From: Stercorarius parasiticus
Taxonomy: Eukaryota; Chordata; Aves; Charadriiformes; Stercorariidae
DNA length: 64,000 nucleotides
Assembly (NCBI GenBank): GCA_013396915.1
Contig: VWZL01000810.1
Location: 124,001-188,000, forward strand
Direction of reading: 5' to 3'
This document shows, piece by piece, positions 8,601-22,000 of the stretch (its first letter is position 1; each line of letters opens with the position of its first letter). A model generated the notes under the pieces. That model did no database searches. It was given only the letters and a program-made list of their open reading frames with translations, and was not told the origin of the DNA. A program made the position numbers and the translations under genes.

Positions 8601-11386
8601 GGTATGTGTAAGGTAAGGAGGGTCAGGGGCGGCTTCGCATACCCCTGCCTGACACCCTCGAGAAGGGCTGGGGGGCCACAGGGTGCTGTTGCCGAAATGC
8701 CCAGGGAAGAGGAGGAGACGGTGCAAGGAAGGTGGTTGTGTCTCTTTGGTGGAGGCATCTCACTCTCAGCGAGGAGGGGGCTCGCCGGCACCACCGTGTC
8801 CTTATGGGCAGCTCCCACCCCTGCCAGGCACAGCGAGCAGGGGCAGCCCTGCCGGGGCGGTGAGGAAACTCAGCTGTCATCAGTGGAGAGCGTCTGCCTT
8901 GATTTCGTGATCAGGAGTTGACATCTGGATAGATTTTCAGTCTCCTCTGGTCCAGGGTAGATGAATGTCTCGTCCGATACCCAGCAGCAGATCGATCCCA
9001 TCTCCTGGATGCCGAGGGTTTTGCAGAAGTGTCTAAAAGTCTTTCCTAAAGAATTAAAAGTACACGCGCACGCAGAGCAGAGAAACTAAAAGTCAGAAAC
9101 CTGCAGGCTGGGAACAAATATGCTTAAGATTAACCAGCTGCCTTGTAAGTCCTCAGCCAGGAGGAGCCTGGCTTCTTCGGTGCATACCTGGAGCCTGGGA
9201 AGTGTATTCCCGGGTGTTACCAGGATGGAGACCCTCGGGTTACCGAGTTTAGAAAGCCTCCCTCGCCCCACTGCAGGAGTGGGTGCTGACAAGCCGGGTG
9301 CTGGTGCCGCCCTCCCCAGGCCGGGATGGCACTCTCAGCCCACTGCCATTTGCAAATTGTCACAGTGGCGCCAACTGTAACAAAAACCATTTTTCCAGCT
9401 CGATTTTCAGCTCGGCATGAAGCTGTGTGTAGTCCCCAGAGCCCGGCTTTGGCTGGAGGTTGTAGACAGCGCGTTCCCGATGCTTCTTATTCTGCCATCT
9501 CCCCCCGTAGCTTCCTGGTTCCTTGTTCTCCTCCTACACTCCCTGTGTTAAACAGTTGCCGTGTTTTGCCCCAGAAAATGGTGATGGTTTAATCTCTCTC
9601 CAGCGCGTGTTTTTAGAGCAGACGCCAGGCTGTCCCTCTCTCATCCTTGCACACAGCAACGTGCATGCGTGTGCCGGCATTTCTGCGTCTTCGTATAGAT
9701 TTCTTTTTACATATAGAGGGAAACGTATAGATTAAAAAACACACGTGCATATGTTTTCCTTCCCAGGCATGTTTTGGAAAATGTGAGTCAGCAGCAGGCA
9801 AGAAGGTATTACATAATCTCAGGGAGCGAAGAAAACCTTGCAATTTATTGGGAGGCAGGCTTTCTGCAAACAGCATTTTTTAACGTCGTTTTGTTACCAC
9901 ACATCAGCGTGTGCCTCTCGGTCAAGTGGCCTTATTTCCATCGTACACAGTTGTGTTTGATGCAGAAATGTAGTGCCGGTAGCCTTGGGTTTTGTTATAT
10001 TTTTAAACCCCGCAGTAACAATAGCGGAGTTGCAGGGCTGTGATGATGATAACGACTTTTCTCCTCTCCCTTAACATGTTTTCCTGCAAAGACTCTGTGA
10101 TTTTTTCCTTTTTGGTTCCCCCCACTCCCCACCTCCTGCTGTTTTCTATAAAATCTCAGCGCTGAGAGAAATCGCACATGAGTGCAGCTGGAAATAAATG
10201 TTGCCCCCTCCGCCTCCCCTCTGCTCGCGGCCACCCACCTCCACCGCCTACACCCAAATGGGAGAGTGAAGTCAACAGCCACTTTTAGCCCTCCTCTCCT
10301 GCTCTTGCACGGCTCTCCCTGCGAGCTCGTTTCCAATTCCTTGCAGAAGGGGAAATTCAGAGAGGGTTGAAACACCATTTTAATGGCTTCTGCAGCTCTC
10401 AGAGCACTTGTCCGGTCCCCTCGGCGCTCGTGCTATCATATGCCCTGAGATAAGGGGATGAGGGAGGCCATGCAGTTTTCTTCTTGTTCGCTAAGCATGG
10501 CAGGGAAGGGGGAGCATCGTGAATTACGGAGAGGCAGAGGAGCACAAACGAAAAACCAAGCGAGATGGATCTGGCTCAAGTCAACAGTAACGGCAGGGGC
10601 TTGAATCCTGCATCCTGGCTCCAGCGGGTGTTGTGTGGCACACGCGGGGGACGGGAAGCCGTGGGGCACCGAGCAGAGCGCAGTGGTTGGGCGCTCTTAT
10701 CCTCTTGCCAGTGCCACATCTCGGGTTCTCCATCCCTAATGCCAGGCCTAATTCCAGGCTGTTCAGTCGAATCCCTGCATTTCTGAAGGATGCTTCGAAA
10801 GCTTAGGAGGGGAATGGGCACTAGCACAGTTAAAGGCAATAAAGAAAAAGACTTGTTTGTTTATTTTTAGTTTGCCCAATAAAAACAAAAGGTTTTGAAC
10901 TGCTTTCGTCTCCCAGGGCATTGCAAATACTTCCGCTGTGGCTATGCTAGCGGTTGCCTTTCCAGCAAAGAGAAAGCTCTGTTGCGGTTTGAAAATATCT
11001 CAGCCTTCCCAAGGAGGCAGTAAATTGCCGTGCTGGCTGAAAGCAGGAGTGCAAGTAGCTCCGTGCCCTGTCTGGGACAGTGTCTGAGACACACGCTGTA
11101 GAGAAAATTGAGAGAGACACAATAATTGATGGTGACGGAATAACCTGTTTATCCAGAGCACTGTGTCTTCACCCCCATTAGCTCGCGGGTTTCTGATGCT
11201 TGGAGACAAGAGAATTTAAATCTGCTGTATTTTTAAAACCACAAAAAATCTCTGCTATAACCAGGAAATTCTCATGAGCTCAGCAGGGGGGATGTGTTCT
11301 TCAGTCCACCATCCATCGGGGCTCCCCATACTTTATTCAAAAGCCCGGTTTGAGCTGTGTGCGTCTGCCCGGTGTTTGGAGCAGTT

Positions 11387-11425
11387 GGGGGATGATGGGG
11401 TGCTCCCGGGGCTGGGGGCTGGGGG
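11387..11425 (+). other. G-quadruplex motif
   Basis: Five successive G runs of five, four, four, five and five bases (11387-11391, 11397-11400, 11408-11411, 11414-11418, 11421-11425) are separated by loops of 5, 7, 2 and 2 bases. This more than satisfies the usual four-run rule. A run of six C follows at 11431-11436, which could compete by pairing. It is on the coding strand, so it would also be present in the pre-mRNA. Confidence 0.75.
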
Positions 11426-14400
11426 TACTGCCCCCCATTCCCAGCCTCTCTGCAGCCCCAGGGGTGATGCTGCAGAGCCCATTTCATCTTTCTGCATCTC
11501 GGTTTCTCTTTCTGTAAGACGTGCAGAAGGAAATTGCCCTTTCCTGTTAAATGCTTTGACAGCCGAGGATGAAAAGTACTGTATTCGAGGCGGAAGGGAT
11601 TATAGCGGCCCGAGGACGGCTGAAAAAAACCACTCTGCCCTCGGCAGGCAAAGGGAGGGGGGAGATGGGCTTTTGCAGTGGGACCAGAGCTCCCACCCAG
11701 GCTGCTCCCTCCTTTAGCCAAAAGCAGCATCTTGAATCCCACCTGAGATCCCAGCAGAGACGAGATGCCAAATGATGTCAGCAGGGTTCCACCAAAGATT
11801 AATTTGGCCTCAAAGATTTTGCATATGCAACGTCAGATTGCATCCTTCTTATTTTCACTGTTTTAAACAGCATTCAGCTAGACAAGGTCTCTATACCTCT
11901 TTAGAGCCTTCAGTCGTTACTCATTAATAATGCACTTGCTCTCTGTTATTAATTGATCCAAATTAGGCTTTTTTTGTTTCTCTAAGCCTTTTGTGATATT
12001 TCTGTGCAGTTAAGAAATTAATCTGCATTAAGTAGAAATACCTAAGTAAAAATAGTAGCTTTGCAGTAGTAGCTTTTCAGTCTTTCATGGCGTAAGCTCC
12101 AGGGCAGAACCATTCAGGGTAAGCAGTAATCCTCGCCCCGTAGCCTTTAAGAAGATACAGGAGAGGCTCACAGTGCACAAGGGAACGGCACAAAAGCCAG
12201 CGGTGGCAGCCCAGCCCTGCTCTGGATGGTGGGATCCCCCGGAAGTGCTGTCTCCTGGGGACAGGCTGTCTCTCTGCTTGAGTGACGGGAGCTCACACCT
12301 GAATTCCCAGATCTTTCCTTTTAGAGCTTCTGTGTTTGGCCGTCCTCTCCCCAAAAGGAAGGTTGTTCCCTGGGGCACGTTCCCTCCTGTTTTGTCAAAC
12401 CTGGCAGGAACCGTCTGTAGTGGTTAGTCTGAGGTGGTCATGGACGACTTCCACTCCTTCCTTTGAACAGCGCTCCCGCAGCTGAAAACATCTCACCCTC
12501 ACTAGCAGTGGTTTTAGGTTTCTTTTAGTTCCTTTTTCTTCCTTTCTGTTTCTACTGCAGACAGTTTTACCTTTGCGGGGTTTTTTTCCAACTCAGGTTG
12601 AAATTCAAGCCATAATAAAAATACTTGACGGTCTTCGTTCCAGCATCTTAAAAATGTTTTCTGAAGCTGGGTTACTTAGAGGCCTTTGTGCTATATAAAT
12701 ACTCAAGCACTTTTTCTATTTTAAAATGGAAATGGGTGCCTGAAAACCCTCAAAGGTCAAATGAAGAGCAAAGGCTTGGGACTACTAGCCGTTTTCTGTA
12801 TTATCCACAGGAGCTCAAGAGTAAGGTTGTACAGGGTAAGTGCAAAGGGACTGTTACGCTGATAAGAGCCCGATCCATCTGGAAAACTCAACCCCGATGC
12901 TCTTGAGGGCTGGGCTTGGTGTCTGACATTCCTGCCTGGAAATTCCATGTTTTATCATCTTGTTTTCGTGTCCATCCCTGTGCTACAATGGCCCGCAAAT
13001 GGCTGGAGTGGGGCTAATGGTAGCACTGCCCTTTTCAGCGGGACTTGCTTCACAAACTTTTTGGAAAAGCAAAGCTGTTTTCCCGTCGTCCACCCTCCCT
13101 CACCATTTTCCCCCCTCCCTGTGGCTTATGAGCAGGAATCGGGACAATAGATGGAAATTTACGTCCTGGAGGCATGCGACAAGGGTATCCTGAGGGTTCA
13201 GGGCAGCTCACAAAACAATTGCCTCTGATAAATGCTCAGAGGTTTCCGGGAGTTTTCTCAGCAACTGCAGTCAAAGCTCACAGTGGGTATTTTCACTGCT
13301 GACCAGCTCTTCATTCGGAAACGTTACAAGGCTGCGTGAGCCACCGACACCATAATCCTTGTAGTAACAAAATATAAAAATTGATACAGAATGATTTGGC
13401 CAGAACAAGAGTGGAAAGAAAAAGATAGTTAAAATCCAAGGAGGGGCTGTTGAAATGCAAAAGGATCTAGAAAGCAAAGATGCAAAAATAAAATCTGAAA
13501 TGGAAACGAGTAAGATTTTTACAGCATTGTATAACTCACTTTAATTGCAATCCATCTAGAAATCTATTTGAGGCAAGAAATCAATTCAGAATTGTAGAGC
13601 AAAGCATTGGTCTTCCAGATGTTTGCAGCTTTCTGGATTGTTATTCTCAGCTTCCTTCCCCAGTTTATTTGAATCCCTTCTTCCTTGCAGTGGCCGTGGA
13701 AAAACTCCCCCCTGGTGGTGTTGCAGGTGGGGCAGTAAGTGGGGTGTCCTGGGGCTTTTCTGTTCTGAACTTTCCCTCTTGAAACGCGGTGAGGTGGTTG
13801 TACTGGTGAGCATGGGGGGCTGGAAGGTGGAAGCCCCGGGTTTCTATAGGATAACCCCGCTTCGGAGAGGACCACGCTCTACCTTCCAGGCTAGACTGAG
13901 GTGGTCAGGATGGACTATTGCCCACACAGGGACCTCCTGTTTTCCCTAGACAATGCCTCTGTGTGAGGGTCCATACTGTGCTATTTACTCTGATCACCTT
14001 TTTAAATACATTAGATCCAATCGTGCAATGTAGGCGTTATAGCTGCCTACTCATCTGCTATTTACCTTTCACCATTATATATTCTCGGCCTGCTTAAGAC
14101 ACTGGTTGAAGTCCATCAATGTTAAAGGCCTCTGGTGTCTGGCAGGGTCTGGTACGCTTGTCTTGGCAGAAATAAGTCCTGAATCTAACAGATGATATCA
14201 GTGTCATTCCCAGCAGTCTCCTGAAAGGCCAGCGTGGTGCACCTGACATTTCTCTCGTATTTGGTGGCATTTGTGAAGGAGGTTTTATCTTGTTTCTTGT
14301 CCTTCTGGAGCGTTCAGGGCTGCTGACGGTGATTTGTGTTGAATCCAGTCCTTGGCGAGCGCTGTGCAGAGACTGAAGCTGCGATGTGTCCAGGCAGAGC

Positions 14401-17400
14401 TCAGCTCTGCTGCCGGGCCACCCTGTCGCACGGGACGAGTGTCCCTCTTCTCCTGGAAGGTAGGCTCTGCTTCGCTCTGCCTGTCATGGGCTTTTGTGAG
14501 CTGTTGCTTACCCAAGCTCACAGTTTGGTTCTGGGTTGTGCGGATTGCTGACTAAGCGTCTCTGTGTTGTGCGCTGGGGGCGGGAGGAGCAAACGTCCTG
14601 TTAGACTTGGTCTCCTCCTGCCTCCGTACTGCCTGGGGTGCAGTCCTGGGAGCTGGACTCAAGCGGTGGGGCAAGAAGCAAAGCAACCCGGGAGGCAAAC
14701 CAGGCTCCTCAAAGATCAGGCATCGGTTTGAAAATCAGGTTTACAGACAGGTGAGGGTTTGAGACAGAAATCCAAGGAAACGGGAGACTTTCCTGACAGC
14801 CAGACTCTTAGAAAGATTTCCCGTCACAATGGCCCAAAACATAACCAGTCAAATCCGGCTATGCAGTTTCCCCTCTGACCTCCCTCCTCGCTTCCAAGTG
14901 TGTCCCCTTTGCCTTGTCTCTCTGGGACTGTCCTTTCATGTCCAGCAGAAACGTAGCTGTCGCCGCTCCATCCCAGCTGGGGGATGATGGTGCTACACGC
15001 TGTTACTCAGCAGGAGCTACGCTGACTTCCTGCTTGGGCAAGGAGGAAATGTCCCTCGTGGCACAGCACGGCGCGGTTTGGCCAGTGAGTCTTTTCACTT
15101 CAGTGATAGTTGCAGTCTCTAGTCCTTGTTTCTGCTGGCAGGTATTAAATGCATTCATGTTTAAATTACTGGCTTAGAGCAACAGAGAGAAATAGAAAGA
15201 GGGTTCGCTGTAGGTTTCCCAAGTTGGGATGAATCTGAAGAGATTGTATTGCAGGGAAGCCATCCGTAGTCTGAGAAGGAGGTGAGGCAAGGGGAAGTGT
15301 AAGCTTTGCCAAATCGAGAGAGTGCAGATGAAAGAGGGAGAAGGCTACAACGCAGGAGGGAAAACTAATTATAGAGGAATGGTGTTATAAAGGGAAAACC
15401 AGGGCTGGAGATCAAGACAAATTAGAACATGCAGAAAATGTAATCCATTAGGCCGTGAATTTGTATTTCTGGAAAATAACTGAAGTACCTTCACGCGGGA
15501 CAGTTCTCATGAGACAGGAGAAAATACCAGGAACAGGTACTCGAGGGGACAGTTTTCCTTTGGCTTTGAGCAAAACAGATGATTCAAATATGTTTTTTTC
15601 GAGCACAGGGCGCCCTGGAGTGCGAGGAGCCCTGTGTTTCCTCCCGCGCAGGCAGAGCTGGGCAGCACAGCTTAGTGAGAGGGCAGCACCAGCAGGACCT
15701 GCACAAAATAGACTTTATTCTAATGATAACTGCAGAGGGGAGCAGTAGACCTCCCAAGGACAGCTGGATTCACGAGTAGAAGGGCTCTGGAAATGGGCTG
15801 TTGGTAACACTGGAGCAGAGGGAAAGGGAGTATTTTATTACTGGTACCTGGAGTGGATTCAAGCCTTAAGCAGATGGTAGGATTTGCCAGTTTGACTGTG
15901 CTAGAAAGCTGGGCGTTGGAGACTCGCAAGCCGGTCAGTCCCGTCCATCACTCTGCCTACGGGGTCCTGTGTCCACCGATGCTTTGTGAACCTGAAAAGA
16001 ATGGTTAAGTAAAAGGTCAAGGTTTGGTTTGGTGGTGATGCTGGTGGAGACTGTGGTTATAGGTGCTCGGAGCTCGTGCTGCAAATAAGTCTTGGTTTTG
16101 GCACCAGTCCTGAAGAAGAAGAAACAAATAAGTGAGCTATTTCATATGCTGGAATCAGTGTTTTGATTACTGCTTTTGAAAGATTGATAGAGATGGATTT
16201 AGCTGTAAGAAAAGGATTTATCTTGGCAGTTCAATAGCCTACTCCAAACCTTCCTGATGTCTATAGTGTAGTCAGAAGTTCCCTGGATTTATGGGTGACC
16301 TTAGAAAGCAGAAGCAGTATTTGGTCAGCCGGGGTGCTAGAGAGACAGGGCCATAGAGTCTTATCTGTGTCCAGCAGCCTCAATATCTTATTTTTAAAAA
16401 GGCTCCTCTATTCATTACCAAGAGCATTTGGTTCTTCTTCTAACACCAAAAAAACCTTAATTCTTAAATAATTCTATCTCATCCTGTGCTGCTTACTCAT
16501 AAACTCTCCCTGCTTTATGCAGATGCATAAATACAGAGCAGACCTTTTTTCCCCATTTTCTTTACCCGCAGTAGCACCAGCCATTTTAAAACTGAGCTGA
16601 AACTCCAGGGTTCTTGCTAATCCTGATGGACCTAATGGGGAAGCACACGGGAGGGATTCTGGGAGTCTGGAAATGAGCCCAAGACCTTCGAAACCATCAA
16701 CCAGATTCTCAGTCAATGCAGGTTTCTGAGCTTTCCTAATTTGTTAGGAAGTCACGAGATTCTTGTTGCGATCAGATTTTAATTTTTCATTTTAGACTAT
16801 TGTGTATTGAAATAAGGTATCAATAATTTAAACCTATCCACCACTCCACTTTCAGGACGATAATTTTTTAAAAATAGTAAATCTGCAACCAGTTGCTGGA
16901 GGAAAAACAAAGGTTTAGTCTTTTTGGAGTTTGTATTAATGAATATGGCCAGGCATTCGCCTCTTCCCAGGGCATTTGTAAGGTGCTTTCTACACATACT
17001 CACTACCCATCCAACCCCGAGAAAAGCCTGTTTTTTACTACCTGATGTAATTAAAAGCAAAGAATGTAAAATGCCTGTTGGCTGTTGCATGCTCAGGAAC
17101 ACACATAGTGTGCAAGAAGACCTCAGGAATTACCCGCACAGGTGTGGTGGGTGTGTGGAGCTGGAATCACACAGCTACAGAGCAACGTAAAGGTGACCCT
17201 CTGCGTGTGCAAGAGATCTTGAATTGTGTGCAGCTTCAGAGGACCAAACATACACACGTCACTGCATACGAGTTTGCACACATGGGATTCTTATGTAATT
17301 TCTTATTTCTGATTGCATGTAGAGAGTCAGACCTCTGCTGCTCACGGATTTACACGGAGACGCCTGCCCACTCTGACTCAGATCCATGGTATTTTATTGT

Positions 17401-18659
17401 TGCTTTGAAGACTCTCTCTAAAAATTCCCTGGCATTGATCCAAGCAGAGTGCCAGTAGCCTTAAACTCAACTCATTTCCTTTACATCAAATCGCGAAGCT
17501 CATCAATAGCAATCTCGGACTCCAGCAGGGAACACACAGGCATTTTGGATTTGACACCCCGAATAGCCTTGTGGTAAATAGGTCATTACTAATACAATAG
17601 CAGTAATAAACCACGACGCAGGAATGGAGAGAGTTAGAAACGACGGTGTTTGTGGTCCTTTTTCTTCGGTAGCAGGTATTATTTCTAGTGCCAGCAGAAT
17701 GATTTAGGTAATATTTGCTTGTTACTTTATGGAATCAATGAACAGCGTCTTATCGTAGGTTTGTGTCTGGGGCTTGATAAATGCTCAGCTGCTTTTGCGC
17801 CTCTGTGGTTACTTTTATTAACTAATATGAGCTTAAAAGTCAAGGTGAAACCCAGGAGATCGCTGCTGCTAGTCCTGTCGCTGCAGACTGGAGCTCTGAC
17901 CAGTTTGTTGGAGCCTTTTCCCAGCAAGTTGCTCTCAGAGCCTTTGGTTTTTCCAGCAGGAATGTCACATGTGACAGAGGGACTCAGGGCGGCTGGTTTT
18001 ACCTTTAAAGTCTAGGTTTAATTTTTTTCTGTTAAAAAAAATGTGTTTCGACAGTTTGTCACATCGGCTCAGCCTGCCATGTCGTGGGCAGTGAAGTGTT
18101 AGGAAGGAAAAGCAAAAAGTATTTTGATGAAGGATCAAGTCAACTCACTAATGTTTTTTGAACATCTCCCGTGCTGACCTTGGCCCGCGCAGACACGCGC
18201 CTGCTCCGCTGGCTCCTGTGGCTCTGGGAGAGCTTTTGGAGGCGCGGGGAGAATTGGCCAAGCAGGACTGGGGGAGGTTTGGGTAGAAGTTTTGAAGGGG
18301 ATTTGCTGGCGGTTTGTGCTTTGCAGCGGGGACGTTTTGCCAGCTTCTCCTGAACTGAAGTCTCCATCATGTGTTTATTTTTGAACTGAGGAGGAGGGAA
18401 GGAGGGAGGTATCATCATCCGGCATTTTTATAGCTATGGAGAGTGGGGAGGGCAAAGTCTGTGTATCACAAGGGACCCTAAACCTCCATGTTCAGATTCA
18501 AGAAGAGCGCAAAACCACTCTCTCTTGTGGGTTTTTTTTTCGCTAGACAAACATTTAATTATTTTACCTTCATGCCGCTGATGAATCAACTGAGAGAACT
18601 ACAAAAGATAATGTACTTCTATTTTTATATCTTATACTAATGAAGCTCAGGCTAGATTT

Positions 18660-19000
18660 CCCCCCTGTATGATTGGCTAAAACAAGGGAGGAAAAATTCA
18701 GAGGGAGAGGGAGAGGAGGAGGGAGCGAGACGCTAAACATTCAGCGGTGGGCATGTATGCAGTTTGGAGAAAACGTGCGACGCCTTAGCGAAACGGAGCG
18801 CTTGGAAAGCAAGAGAAGCACTTTATTCATATAAAATTGTCACTAGAGGATGGGCTTCTCCAGAAGGAGCTGTGGCGCGGGATGGATGGAGGCAGCGGCG
18901 TTGTCAGGACTGTGCTGCTGGCTCGGATTTCTTGGCACGGCGGCCGAGCGGCGGGGCTGTGCACCGGGACAGGCTTGCAGAGCCCCAAGCCACCAGCGTG
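18660..19000 (+). promoter_or_regulatory. Second CpG-dense, CCAAT-containing promoter-like patch inside intron 1
   Basis: ATTGGCT at 18671-18677 is an inverted CCAAT box. It is followed by a purine-rich tract (about 18700-18730) and then about 20 CpGs in 300 bases, against a sparse background on either side. This composition resembles the gene's main promoter region. An internal promoter would make an ARHGEF9 transcript lacking the leader exon, or a non-coding RNA. Short ATG frames exist (18757-18834, 25 codons) but I cannot connect any of them in phase to the SH3 exon through a good donor. It could equally be a CpG-rich enhancer. Confidence 0.4.
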
Positions 19001-22000
19001 GTCTCGCTTGCTTTCTGTAAAGCATCCTCTTCAACTTGGCAGCACTCAGGCGCTCCGTCAAAAGTTCATGAATATGTTCAGTTAGAGACGCAGGGCTGCA
19101 TACAGCCTGCTGGCAACCACCGGGGAGAGGAACATAAAGGGCCAGACTAGATCAAAGAGAGCAAAAAACGTATCGCGCCTTTACTATTAGTGGAGAAAAA
19201 ACTGCAGAGCGGGGCCTTAGGGCTGACCTGTGTTGACGTGTTCATCTTGAGCGCAGTATTTGGCACCTGGGCACTGCAGTGATTGATGCCTCCTAAACGC
19301 GGGAGCTGGATGGCTGCGAGAGAGCACCGTGCGAGCCGAGGGCTCGGGGCTCCAGCTTAGCTAAGGCTGGTGTTTGCGGTTTAGCATCAAGGTGAAAAAT
19401 CCAGGCTAAAGTCTCTGTATCTGATAGCATTTTCTCCAGCAATTTCAGTCCCAGGCAGCGGAGATTCGGCCTTGCTGCTTGGAACTGGGCTGCGCTGGGA
19501 GTCAGCCGGGTAGGATTTGGTTTGCAGCTACGATGAGATCGGAAATCAGAGCTGGGGTTGTGTACGGAGCAGCCGGTGTGAATGGGTTGTTTCAGAGGTG
19601 AGAAGCTGCTCCTAAACTGCTCAAATGCTTCTGAAAGATTCAAATTAAAGGTCTGAGGATTTGACATCTTCTTTCATAGTAAAAGAGAGGGAGTAATCAA
19701 TGTACAGAGGCAGTGAGTGATTTTATTAATTTGCCGAACTGCAGTGCTGTCGTTCAGTGGAAAATAAGACATTGGCTTTTACGTGTGAAACATGAGTGGG
19801 GAAAGTAAAGTATAAACCATGCAAAAGCAGCGTTCGCTTAGGTTTTGCAGCAGCTGGTTTGAGCTAACCCAAGGGACCTGAAAGCCATGGGTCCTCGGCG
19901 TCCTTGCTTACATTTTGGCAGTAATAATGTGCAATATATGCACCTCGGAGAAACCAGCTGCGATATTTCAATACTTGACTAGTTGTGTCATTGGTTCAAC
20001 CTCCTTTGAAGGGGACAAAGACAGGATGCACAGCAGCGAGAAAAACCAAGGGAAAGGAGTGGGCTTGAAGAGTCGCCCTCAGATAACAGAAGATCTATGT
20101 AGTAATTTGTCCTCTTAAAAGGGGCCCATACGTGGAATGGTGTTTTATAGTGCCCGTAAAAAGAGCTGTTAATAAAATTAATCTGGAAGGGAAGGGCAGC
20201 ACGGAAAGAAAGATGAAATTTTACAACCTTAAGACACAGTAGATGAAAAGCGTAAATCCAGCCCTGGCTGGTAGTGTCTGGAAGGCGTTACTGTTTGACC
20301 CCGAGTAATGTTGCAGCTTCAGTCCGACTGGACAGACCCCCACAGCACCGCCACCATGCCCATAATTCATATCCCTCTTTGAGGATGTAGTTGTCAAGGC
20401 CAAAGACTGAAGTGCCTTGAGCCCAAGAGATTGCCCGTTGTATCCATCCATAAAGTGGTGTGGCCCGACCCTGGGCTGCTCGGCGACGTGCGTTGTGTGT
20501 GTGCGCCGCAGGATTTCAATCTGTCTGCAAAACAGCGCGTCCCTAAGGGCAGGAGGAGGGAGAAAAAGGAAAGGATGAACCACTTGAATCCATTAAGAGC
20601 ACACTTTATGGGAAATAGGAACCTACACACACGTAGGAGACTTACGGAAAGTGTGAAGACGAGGGACGGTGGGCAGCATGATCACGCGTGGCACTAAGGT
20701 TTGTTGTCTGATGCTCTTAAGTCTGCAGGGCTCCCGTGACGGGTTATTTTAGCTTTCCAGGAAAAGTTTTATCTCAAGAATGCAAAGAGCTTAGAACATT
20801 AGGAAAGCAGAAAAAAGTAAACGGCACCAAGTTAATATGGGAAATGGTGAACTCTGGCGCAGAGGAAGCACAAAACCTGACAGCCGGGAAAGGCGGCTGC
20901 ATCGTTGATAAAAGCTAATGGCTGAGGCTTCCCTGGTTCACAGGAACCGTGTTTGTGCTTCTGGCCTTTTAAAAATTGAAGCTTGAAAATCCGGAAGAAA
21001 TAGACTTTTGATTTGGTTAGTGTTTTGGACCTATAAAACTGAAAGCCGTAATACCCTGTAAAACATTTGAGGCGATTTGGGAATATAGCATTCCTTATTA
21101 AACTCTGTGGGTTTTAGAGACTTACGTTTTCATAGCAGCGCCGGGGTATGACCTCTATAATGTTCAACAGGATACTTGAAAAATTGAGACCAATTTAAGA
21201 AGAATAGCTGCTGCCGTGGTGCTCCAGTTCTTCCATTTCTTTTCTGGCTGGAGTTAAGTTCATAATGGTCTAACTGAACCTTTGAACTGCTAAAAAAGAG
21301 ATTGTTGTGGCCTGGGCATCAGGGACTAGTTTGTGACAGGTATTTTGTCGGAACCATTTGCCCATGGCTGCAATAACAAAGTGAAATGTCATAACTACAA
21401 CATTTTGAGGGTGGTCAGAAAGTGTCAGTCTTTGCATATTTTCAAGGTTATTTTTGGCCATTATAACAAAATATGCTGTTATTTGGGAATTTCAGGGAAT
21501 ACAAAACCCTGTGGATAAAGAGGAGATGTAGCAGTTGTTTCCCAGCTGATGTTACCTGCCATCTCGGGGGTGGCGGTGTGTTTGCACCAGACCTAAGTGA
21601 AGACCCAAGTCCGAAGCATGGCAGCTTGCAGCAACAGAGGTGTTTTTCTCTAGCTGGAATTTTGAATGCTATATATCTGAAAATCAGAAGAACCAGTTTG
21701 TTTAAGGTGAGAAATGGTGCGCATCAGAATTCTGTGGCACTGTTATTTTTCCGCCTCCGGGATGCCAGGTTTGTGCTTTTATCTTGTTTTCTCTTTGTTT
21801 CTAAATTAAATTTGCCCGTTTTGCTGCACTGGGCAGAGGATGCTGGTGGCATCTGCAAGTGGAATCTGCCGTTTCCTGCACTCTTCCCTGTTTTGTGAAT
21901 TTAGCTGCTAAAGCTCTGTGTGTTTGCAGGATGAGCACCAGTCCTTGTGCGTACCTATGTCAGTGGCACTTCAGAAGAGCAGCTAGAATAAATATTGTTG

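Larger units (their letters stand above)
964..18650 (+). other. ARHGEF9: ARHGEF9 intron 1, first part
   Basis: Non-coding sequence following the leader exon. It contains a 13-base G run at 1326-1338, a short CTTG/TATG microsatellite near 5171-5200, a MIR relic at 5531-5640, a 16-base T run at 5894-5909 and a G-quadruplex motif at 11387-11425. An AT-rich, repeat-free stretch at about 7740-8480 has the look of a conserved non-coding element. Open frames here are short, often begin at non-ATG codons and show no family resemblance. I see no exon, RNA gene or polyadenylated transcript end that I can support. Confidence 0.7.

Noticed and set aside
11470..11520. MIR-like words (CATCTCGGTTTCTCTTTCTGTAAGA); a similar hint near 6325-6380
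   Set aside because: Only one block of similarity is visible in each, too little to separate from chance.
18764..19150. 128-codon plus-strand frame across the internal CpG patch
   Set aside because: It does not begin with ATG, has no domain and shows biased composition from CpG-rich DNA; probably chance.
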